DNA of 64,000 bases, taken from NCBI RefSeq assembly GCF_018128245.1, contig NZ_CP072378.1:310001-374000 (forward strand). The letters run 5' to 3'. The stretch comes from Leptotrichia sp. oral taxon 221 (GTDB lineage Bacteria > Fusobacteriota > Fusobacteriia > Fusobacteriales > Leptotrichiaceae). The notes beneath the pieces are model-generated. The model ran no database searches and was not told the origin of the DNA. It saw only the letters and a program-made list of their open reading frames with translations. Below are positions 17,337 through 23,794 of the stretch, piece by piece (position 1 is the stretch's first letter; every line of letters starts with the position of its first letter). The position numbers were made by a program, and so were the translations under genes.

Positions 17337-17375
17337 TACAATGTAAAAAGAAAAAGTAGAAAGAAGGTATTGATT

Positions 17376-18488
17376 ATGAAACGTGATTTATTGAAAGAAT
17401 TTGAAAGTATTATTATGAAACAAAAGTTAAATGAAAATGTGAAACAAAAATTATTAGGTAATTTATTGAGATTGAAAAAACAGAAAGTTAATTTGATGGT
17501 TACAGGTGCAACAGGTTGTGGGAAAAGTAGTACGATAAATGCGTTATTTGGTGTAGAAGTGGCTAAAGTTGGAACAAGTGTGGATCCTGAAACAATGGAT
17601 ATTGAAAGATATGAGTTAGACAATTTAGTAGTATGGGATACTCCAGGATTAGGTGATGGAAAAGAAGCGGATAACAGACACAGTAAAAGAATGATTGATA
17701 AACTTTATGAAAAAGATGAAAATGGGAATTTGTTGATAGATTTAGTTTTGGTGATTTTAGATGGTGGTAGTAGAGATTTAGGAACATCGTATGAGTTAAT
17801 AAATAATGTGATTATACCGAATTTAGGAAAAAATAAAGAAAATAGAATATTAGTGGCAATTAATCAAGCGGATGTAGCGATGAAGGGGAAATATTGGAAC
17901 GAAGAAGAAAATGGGCCTGAGGATGAGCTAGAAGAATTTTTAGATAGAAAAGTAGAATCTGTAAAGAAGAGAATTAAAGAAGCGACAGGAATAGAAGTAG
18001 AACCAATATATTATAGTGCAGGATACAAAGAAGAAGGATATTTACAACAAAAACCGTACAACTTATCAAAATTATTATATTACATATTACAAAATACACC
18101 AGAAGAAAAAAGAGTAGTTTATGTGCAAAATTTGAATCAAGAAGAAGTAATGTGGAAAGATAATGATGATTTGAAAGATTATAGAAAAGGTATTTTAGAA
18201 AGTATTTTAGGAGCAGCAGTTGGAGTGTTAGCAGAAGGTGTGGCAAATGTGGTAAATGGAGTTGCAAATGTAGTTGAAGGTGCATCAGATGGGATTTCAG
18301 AAGGTAGTGATACAGGATCAGATGTTGGTGGAGCGATAGGTAGTATATTTGGAGAAGTTGGAGAAACAATAGGTTCAGCAGTGGGTTCAGTAGTTGGAGG
18401 AGTTGTTGGTGGAGTAGTAGGAGCAGTTAGTTCGGCAGTAAGTAGTGTGTGTGATACGATTGGAAGTTTATTTGGTAGTTGGTTTTAA
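17376..18488 (+). CDS. GTPase 3 with long glycine-rich C-terminal tail
   Basis: The 370-residue protein is a close paralog of GTPase 2 (6349), with the same N-terminal helix, G1 GATGCGKS at 44-51, WDTPGLGDG, NQAD and YKEEGYLQQKPYNLSKL. After residue 280 it diverges into a longer Gly/Ser/Val-rich tail (VGGAIGSIFGEVGETIG, VGSVVGGVVGGVVGAV) of several GxxxG-type hydrophobic helices, probably membrane-active or self-assembling. The ATG at 17376 follows agaaggt; a TTG at 17370 is in frame. GTPases 2 and 3 bracket the csx and nrd genes. The function is unknown. Confidence 0.85.
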   Translation: MKRDLLKEFESIIMKQKLNENVKQKLLGNLLRLKKQKVNLMVTGATGCGKSSTINALFGVEVAKVGTSVDPETMDIERYELDNLVVWDTPGLGDGKEADNRHSKRMIDKLYEKDENGNLLIDLVLVILDGGSRDLGTSYELINNVIIPNLGKNKENRILVAINQADVAMKGKYWNEEENGPEDELEEFLDRKVESVKKRIKEATGIEVEPIYYSAGYKEEGYLQQKPYNLSKLLYYILQNTPEEKRVVYVQNLNQEEVMWKDNDDLKDYRKGILESILGAAVGVLAEGVANVVNGVANVVEGASDGISEGSDTGSDVGGAIGSIFGEVGETIGSAVGSVVGGVVGGVVGAVSSAVSSVCDTIGSLFGSWF

Positions 18489-18497
18489 ATGAATTAA

Positions 18498-18514
18498 GGG
18501 TTTGGGTGGGTGGG
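18498..18514 (+). other. Predicted G-quadruplex, second copy
   Basis: This is identical to 7366-7382, in the same position: 9 nt after the GTPase 3 stop and about 50 nt before the -10 of the next island promoter. In DNA this A/T-rich, conservation of a 17-nt G-run suggests function or recent duplication. Confidence 0.75.
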
Positions 18515-18522
18515 ATAGAAAA

Positions 18523-18569
18523 AATAAGTCAAAATAAGGGAAAAATAAGTTAGATAATAGTAGTAAAAT
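18523..18569 (+). promoter_or_regulatory. Island promoter copy 8
   Basis: The boxes aataagtca (18523-18531) and aataagtta (18544-18552) are followed by TAAAAT (18564-18569) after 11 bp. The next gene starts 57 bp downstream. Confidence 0.78.
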
Positions 18570-18626
18570 ATCAATATAGAAGAGAAATTAAGAAAATTTA
18601 AAAAATTAATTTTAGGAGTGATTGTA

Positions 18627-19073
18627 ATGTTAAGTAAAAATTTAGTTTTGAGAAAAAGATACTACTCTTGTGGAGATACTGAAATAAAAACAGATTCAAA
18701 AATTCGTCTTGGTAAATCTAAAATAAAATTGATGGAAAAAAATTTCTTTAGAGTATTGGATTATGTTGAAAGTATATTTGAAACTAATATTGCAATGATT
18801 GATTTGGAAACTAGTGAGGAATCGTTATTCGGTGAACAAATGTTAGTATTCAGAAATAATGAAAATGATGATTTTATAGTTTTTTATTTTAGATCAATAG
18901 GAATATTTACTAAATGTAACAAAGGAAAAATTTTAAAAAATGGGTATGAATTTCCGATTACAAATGATGATGTTTATAATGATATGGATGAAGGATTTCT
19001 TGATGAACTTTCTAATTTATTTATAGAAGTGAAGAGATTATTTGAAAGAAACGAAATGTTAGAAACTGCATAA
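18627..19073 (+). CDS. Unknown protein, 148 aa
   Basis: I do not recognise this protein. It is soluble, of mixed alpha/beta type, with an acidic C-terminal half (NDDVYNDMDEGFLDEL) and a central strand-rich part (DDFIVFYFRSIGIFTKC). No signal peptide, membrane helix or nuclease motif is seen. ttaggagtg precedes the ATG at 18627; an in-frame GTG at 18618 lies inside that site. It has its own island promoter and sits between GTPase 3 and the EcsC-like gene. Confidence 0.7.
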   Translation: MLSKNLVLRKRYYSCGDTEIKTDSKIRLGKSKIKLMEKNFFRVLDYVESIFETNIAMIDLETSEESLFGEQMLVFRNNENDDFIVFYFRSIGIFTKCNKGKILKNGYEFPITNDDVYNDMDEGFLDELSNLFIEVKRLFERNEMLETA

Positions 19074-19152
19074 AAAAGAAAATTTAATGAAATGAAAAGT
19101 TGTTCTGCTTGAATCCCTTCAAACTGAGGGGATTTGAGTGGAAAAATAAAAA

Positions 19153-19198
19153 AGTATGTTATTTTAGAAAAAGATGAGTTAAAAAAAAGTGATATCAT
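19153..19198 (+). promoter_or_regulatory. Island promoter copy 9, EcsC-like gene
   Basis: The boxes agtatgtta (19153-19161) and gatgagtta (19173-19181) are 20 bp apart, one less than the rule. TATCAT (19193-19198) follows after 11 bp. The gene starts 32 bp downstream. Confidence 0.65.
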
Positions 19199-19230
19199 AA
19201 TCTTATAAAAAATATTAGGAGGTATTAGCT

Positions 19231-19845
19231 ATGCTAGAAAGAGAAATGATGAATTTGTTGGATGTGTGTTATGATAAGGCTTTACAAGGTGTATTACCAG
19301 GAGAAAAATCAATTGAAGAATTAGCAGAAGATTATTTATACAAAAGTAGTAGTAAAAAGAAAGCAATTGACGATTTAATAGGATATCAAACATTATTGTG
19401 CGGAACAAATGGGTTTATAACAGGATTAGGTGGATTATTAGTATTACCAGTAGCAATACCAACAAATATATTGAGTACAATTTATATACAGTTAAGAATG
19501 ATAGCAGCAATAGCATATATAAATGGTTATGATATTTACAGCGATCAAGTAAGAACAATAGCTTATGCATGTTTAACAGGGAGTTCAGCAACAAAAGTAT
19601 TAAAAAATGTAGGAATAAAAATTGGTGAAAAAGTAGTAATTAATGTGATAAAAAAAATTCCAGTAGAAGTATTAGTAAAGATAAATCAACAAGTTGGATT
19701 CAGATTAGTAACAAAGTTTGGACAAAAAGGTTTAGTGAATTTTGGAAAAATGATGCCATTAGTAGGCGGAGTAGTAGGTGGAGTATTTGACACAGGAATG
19801 ACATTAACGATAGGGAATATAGCAAAAAAAGTATTTTCGGAATAG
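19231..19845 (+). CDS. EcsC-family-like membrane-associated protein
   Basis: The 204-residue protein resembles EcsC. It has an acidic N-terminus, then hydrophobic helices (TGLGGLLVLPVAIPTNILST near 68-87 and IAAIAYINGYDI), a conserved-looking IAYACLTGSSATKVLKNVG segment, and a Gly/Val-rich C-terminal helix (MMPLVGGVVGGVFDTG). EcsC proteins are poorly characterised and often found with stress or toxin genes. The start is clear: ttaggaggt 8 nt before the ATG. It is driven by an island promoter and precedes cas1 by 139 bp. Confidence 0.72.
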   Translation: MLEREMMNLLDVCYDKALQGVLPGEKSIEELAEDYLYKSSSKKKAIDDLIGYQTLLCGTNGFITGLGGLLVLPVAIPTNILSTIYIQLRMIAAIAYINGYDIYSDQVRTIAYACLTGSSATKVLKNVGIKIGEKVVINVIKKIPVEVLVKINQQVGFRLVTKFGQKGLVNFGKMMPLVGGVVGGVFDTGMTLTIGNIAKKVFSE

Positions 19846-19984
19846 TAAAGTAATTGTAAAAATTAATGCCAAATGTAACTTGGACTCTTGAAAAAAGTTT
19901 TTTAAGGGGTAAGAATCAAGAGTTTGAGTCAAATTTGGAACTGGATTTAAAATCAAAAATTTATTTACGAAAGGATAAAAAACT

Positions 19985-20956
19985 ATGGAACTATATATAA
20001 CAGATTTGGGAACAGTGGTAAAAAAGAGAGATGATTTGTTTGAAATAACTACGAGTGAGAAGAAAGTGGCAGTAGCTCCACAAAAGATAAAATCATTAGT
20101 GCTATCTAAAGGAATATTTTTGACAACAGATGTAATAAAATTGGCAGTGGATAATAATATTGATATAGTGATTGTTGATGATTTTGGAAATCCTTATGGA
20201 AGATTTTGGCAAAGTAAATTTGGTTCAACAGCTAATATTAGAAGAAAACAGTTGGAAATATTTGGGACTCAAAAGGGAATTGAATTGGCAAAACAGATAT
20301 TGATACAAAAAATTAAAAATTGTGCAGAACATTTGGAAGATTTGAAGATAAAAAGAGAAGCGAAAAAAGCATTTTTGGATAAACAAATAAAAGAAATGAA
20401 AAGATATATTTATCAAATAAAATTAGTAGAAGGAAATGTTAGTGAAAAAAGAGGAACTTTGATGGGGTATGAAGGAAATGCAGCAAAAATATACTACCAA
20501 ACATTGTCGGAATTAATACCAGAAGAGTTTAAATTTGAAAAAAGAAGTATGCATCCAGCAGAAGATGAATTTAATGCAATGTTAAACTATGCTTTTGGAA
20601 TACTGTACAGTAAAGTTGAAAAAGCTTGTATAATTGCGGGACTTGATCCTTATGTTGGAATAATTCATACAGATAATTATGGGAAAAAATCGCTTGTTTT
20701 TGATTTAATAGAAAGTTACAGACATTTGGCTAGTAGAACGGTATTTTCACTTTTTACACAAAAAAGAGTTCAAAAATATTTTTTTAAAAGAGAAGGAAAT
20801 AGCGTTATGTTGGTAGGCGATGGAAAAAAAGTTTTGGTTGAGAGTTTTTATAACAGATTGGAAAAAAAGGTGCGTTACAATAACAGAAATATTTCGAGTT
20901 TAGATAAGTTACAGTTTGAATGTCACGAATTAGCAAATTTTTTGATATCAAAGTAA
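19985..20956 (+). CDS. cas1: CRISPR adaptation integrase Cas1
   Basis: The 323-residue protein has the normal Cas1 length. Cas1 with Cas2 integrates new spacers at the leader end of the array. The N-terminal beta domain (MELYITDLGTVVKKRDDLF) is typical. The catalytic Glu lies in MGYEGNAAKIYY near residue 160, and the His/Asp set in GIIHTDNYGKKSLVFDLIE (residues about 221-239). The gene begins a compact cas1-cas2-cas4 cassette that ends at a terminator before the array leader. It resembles Cas1 of I-B/III systems. No reverse transcriptase is fused. Confidence 0.95.
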   Translation: MELYITDLGTVVKKRDDLFEITTSEKKVAVAPQKIKSLVLSKGIFLTTDVIKLAVDNNIDIVIVDDFGNPYGRFWQSKFGSTANIRRKQLEIFGTQKGIELAKQILIQKIKNCAEHLEDLKIKREAKKAFLDKQIKEMKRYIYQIKLVEGNVSEKRGTLMGYEGNAAKIYYQTLSELIPEEFKFEKRSMHPAEDEFNAMLNYAFGILYSKVEKACIIAGLDPYVGIIHTDNYGKKSLVFDLIESYRHLASRTVFSLFTQKRVQKYFFKREGNSVMLVGDGKKVLVESFYNRLEKKVRYNNRNISSLDKLQFECHELANFLISK

Positions 20957-21015
20957 AATTAAAATTTTGGGGACTTGAGGACTATTTTTGAATTATTTAT
21001 AGAAGGTGATTGAAA

Positions 21016-21306
21016 ATGATGACTTGGTTAATATACGATATAACAGATGATAGAAATAGAAGAGAAATTATTAGAATAGCACAGAAGCATGGATTATACA
21101 GAGTTCAGAAGTCGGTATTTCTAGGAAATATAGAAAAAGATGAAGTTGATGAAATTATAGTGGAAACAAAAAAAGCAATTGATTTACGAGAAGATTCAGT
21201 ATATATTTTCCCAGTTTGTGAAGCAGATTACAAAAAGGCAACATTGCTGGGATTATCTTTTGAACAAGATATCGTTAAAGATGAGAAGCCAGTATTATTT
21301 TTTTAA
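21016..21306 (+). CDS. cas2: CRISPR adaptation protein Cas2
   Basis: The 96-residue protein begins with TWLIYDITDDRNRREI, the Cas2 ferredoxin-like fold with its conserved Asp, followed by GLYRVQKSVFLGNI. It forms the central dimer of the Cas1-Cas2 integrase. The ATG at 21016 follows gaaggtgat; a TTG at 21010 is less likely. It lies 59 bp after cas1 and 15 bp before cas4. Confidence 0.95.
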   Translation: MMTWLIYDITDDRNRREIIRIAQKHGLYRVQKSVFLGNIEKDEVDEIIVETKKAIDLREDSVYIFPVCEADYKKATLLGLSFEQDIVKDEKPVLFF

Positions 21307-21321
21307 AAGAGGTGAATAAAA

Positions 21322-21969
21322 ATGGAAGTTATTAAATCTCAGAAAATATCAATATTTGAAGTTTTGGACTATATTTTTTGTCCTAGAATAATATATTATG
21401 AAAATGTGCTAAAAATGTTTGGAGAAAAAAAGGAAGATTCTAACAAGGAAGAAGAAGAAAGGGTGAAAGGAAAAAATCGTATAAATAGGAAATGGATATG
21501 GGATAGATTGAAATTAAAAAAACAAAATATAGAACAAATGATAAATTCAAATCAAGAAAATATACTATACTGGTATAATAGAGAATTTAACAAAGAATTA
21601 TCTTCAGAAAAATATCATTTTTATGGGAAATTAGACGACATACTTCTTTTAGAAGACGAAACAATAGTTCCAGTTTATTACTACAATGCTAAATATACAG
21701 CAAGAGAAGAAAATAGATACAAATATATAGTAGCCATGTTTTTAATATTAATTGAAGAAAAGTATAAAATTAAATCTCAAAAAGGGTATATTTTGTTTTT
21801 AGATGGTTTATCATTAAAGAAAATAGAAAGTACAAATAAAGATTTGGAAAAAGTAAAAGAAAGTGCTGCTGAAGTATTAAAAATAATTGAAACTGAGCGA
21901 TACCCGATAGAAGCAGAAGGCGGAACAAAATGTCGAGATTGTTATTACAAAAAAATTTGTGGAAGATAA
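21322..21969 (+). CDS. cas4: Cas4-like protein with altered nuclease motif
   Basis: The 215-residue protein keeps the four-cysteine iron-sulfur framework of Cas4: one Cys near the N-terminus (FCPR) and three at the C-terminus (C-RDC-YYKKIC). Cas4 trims prespacers and helps set PAM orientation. The RecB-type core normally reads G-x-x-D...(V)PVExK. Here GKLDDILLL is intact, but the next block is VPVYYYNAKY, so the usual Glu is replaced by Tyr. A charged insertion (EKKEDSNKEEEERVKG) follows the first Cys. Cas4 is uncommon beside a pure type III-A system, so the cassette may have come from a I-B locus. Confidence 0.82.
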   Translation: MEVIKSQKISIFEVLDYIFCPRIIYYENVLKMFGEKKEDSNKEEEERVKGKNRINRKWIWDRLKLKKQNIEQMINSNQENILYWYNREFNKELSSEKYHFYGKLDDILLLEDETIVPVYYYNAKYTAREENRYKYIVAMFLILIEEKYKIKSQKGYILFLDGLSLKKIESTNKDLEKVKESAAEVLKIIETERYPIEAEGGTKCRDCYYKKICGR

Positions 21970-21985
21970 TATTAAAAAATAAAAT

Positions 21986-22038
21986 AGAGGAAATCATTTT
22001 TTAGTAAAATTATCAAAAATAGATTTTCTCTTTTTTTT
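21986..22038 (+). terminator. Terminator of cas1-cas2-cas4
   Basis: agaggaaatc (21986-21995) pairs with gattttctct (22022-22031), with one G-U, followed by ttttttt. It separates the adaptation genes from the CRISPR leader. Confidence 0.78.
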
Positions 22039-22298
22039 GCAAAAAAATCAAAAAAAATTTTGAAAAAATAAAAAAGTATGGTAAAATAAGTTCGTGGTAA
22101 AAATTCCTACCACTATTAAAAATAAAAAAAGAGAAAGAAAATCTACTCAAAGTCAATAAAAATGAGGGTTAGGAGTTACGGAAAATGCTAAAAAAACAGC
22201 AAAAAATGATAAAAATTAATCAAAAAAATACGATTTTAATGTTTGAAAAAATCTCTGTAGCACCTATAAATAAAGGATTTTCTTGAAAGTATGGGATA
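22039..22298 (+). promoter_or_regulatory. CRISPR leader with promoter and hairpin
   Basis: This A/T-rich leader precedes repeat 1. A -35-like ttgaaa (22060-22065) and a -10-like taaaat (22082-22087), 16 bp apart, can drive pre-crRNA synthesis into the array. Just after it, gtggta / taccac (22094-22113) forms a hairpin with an 8-nt loop. The rest shows no gene. The leader does not carry the paired island boxes. Confidence 0.65.
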
Positions 22299-23460
22299 GT
22301 TAAAGAAGTGAATCCATTAAAACAAGGATTGAAACCCTGATGGTTCGATAACGAAATCTACTTCATCGTTCTGTTAAAGAAGTGAATCCATTAAAACAAG
22401 GATTGAAACATTTCATAGCACCGCAATTTGGATATTGTTTTCTAAGTGTTAAAGAAGTGAATCCATTAAAACAAGGATTGAAACAGATGAGAAAGCTATG
22501 GATAAAACAATTAAATCATTGTTAAAGAAGTGAATCCATTAAAACAAGGATTGAAACTTGCTAGTGTCCTCTTGAATGAATAAGTTTTTCTTGTCTGTTA
22601 AAGAAGTGAATCCATTAAAACAAGGATTGAAACGATTCAATCGCATACAAATCGTCATAAATCTTACTACGTTAAAGAAGTGAATCCATTAAAACAAGGA
22701 TTGAAACATACTGTAACTTTTGCGTTTTCCTTAGGTGTATTATCTTGTTAAAGAAGTGAATCCATTAAAACAAGGATTGAAACCCACAGATTGAATCAAC
22801 AAATGCGACAAGATGTGCAAAGTTAAAGAAGTGAATCCATTAAAACAAGGATTGAAACGATCCATCACCATATCCTTTGAACCATCCTTTTGATGTTAAA
22901 GAAGTGAATCCATTAAAACAAGGATTGAAACTTTTAACTCCATACTTTTTGTTTGTAATTTGTAAGTAGTTAAAGAAGTGAATCCATTAAAACAAGGATT
23001 GAAACTCTAAATTGTCTTCCTTTTTCTAATGATACTCTTTTCGTTAAAGAAGTGAATCCATTAAAACAAGGATTGAAACACGGTAGAGTCTTCAAAGAAA
23101 CAAAAAAAGAAAGTGCTCCGTTAAAGAAGTGAATCCATTAAAACAAGGATTGAAACATGAAGTTTTTAATTTCAGGAATTATTTCCTTTTGGAAGTTAAA
23201 GAAGTGAATCCATTAAAACAAGGATTGAAACGCTGTTCCTGTTATTTCCCAACCGTATTCTTCTATAAACCGTTAAAGAAGTGAATCCATTAAAACAAGG
23301 ATTGAAACCCCTCGTAAAGAAGTATTTGTCTTTTAGCATGTCTTTATAGTTAAAGAAGTGAATCCATTAAAACAAGGATTGAAACCTTCAAATGCATGTT
23401 GTTGTCGTTCTTTTTGCTTATTGGTTAAAGAAGTGAATCCATTAAAACAAGGATTGAAAT
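22299..23460 (+). CRISPR. CRISPR array, 16 repeats and 15 spacers
   Basis: The repeats are 37 bp, begin with gttaaagaagtgaatcc and end with aaggattgaaac, starting at 22299, 22373, 22448, 22521, 22597, 22671, 22747, 22822, 22895, 22969, 23043, 23120, 23195, 23272, 23349 and 23424. Spacers are 36-40 bp. All repeats are identical except the last, which ends in t instead of c; this and the leader place the leader end at the left. The final attgaaac would be the 8-nt 5' tag of crRNAs made by Cas6. No two spacers look alike. Confidence 0.99.
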
Positions 23461-23480
23461 AGAGTCAGAATATAAATTAA

Positions 23481-23513
23481 AATAACAACTTTTATAAGGT
23501 TGTTATTTTTTTT
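23481..23513 (+). terminator. Terminator after the CRISPR array
   Basis: aataacaac pairs perfectly with gttgttatt, followed by ttttttt. It ends the pre-crRNA transcript and directly precedes the csm promoter. Confidence 0.85.
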
Positions 23514-23519
23514 AGAAAA

Positions 23520-23566
23520 AATAGGTGAATTATTAATAAAAATAGGTTAGAACAATGGTATATAAT
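23520..23566 (+). promoter_or_regulatory. Island promoter copy 10, csm operon
   Basis: The boxes aataggtga (23520-23528) and aataggtta (23541-23549) are 21 bp apart, with TATAAT (23561-23566) after 11 bp. It drives cas10-csm2-3-4-5-cas6, with a leader of about 220 nt. Confidence 0.8.
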
Positions 23567-23794
23567 AAGATTATAAAAGAAAAGGGAGTGAGAGAAATGG
23601 TTAAATAATGAATTAGAGAAATTGTCGAGCATATTTATAAAAAATTATGATAATTTTTATTACTTTAATTAGATTTTTGTTAAAAAAATTTAGTGAAAAA
23701 TTGTTATTTCTTAAGAAATGTGGTATAAATATAGTAATAAAAATAAAATTAGATGGATATATATAACAATGTTAAATATAAAAAAGGAGGAGCG
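23567..23794 (+). other. Leader of the csm operon with a broken small frame
   Basis: About 220 nt are transcribed before cas10. aaagggagtg precedes an ATG at 23597 that stops after three codons (taa). One base later, a 22-codon frame runs to 23672 (NELEKLSSIFIKNYDNFYYFN). This looks like a small gene broken by a single-base shift, or a tiny regulatory frame. Confidence 0.35.

Noticed and set aside
17974-18369. 131-codon Leu/His-rich frame on the minus strand inside GTPase 3
   Set aside because: Low-complexity shadow of the Gly/Val-rich tail.
23309-23348. Spacer 14 contains gtaaagaagt, like the repeat start gttaaagaag
   Set aside because: A 9-10 nt partial likeness in A/T-rich DNA; the repeats on both sides are intact and spacing is normal, so it is not a degenerate repeat.
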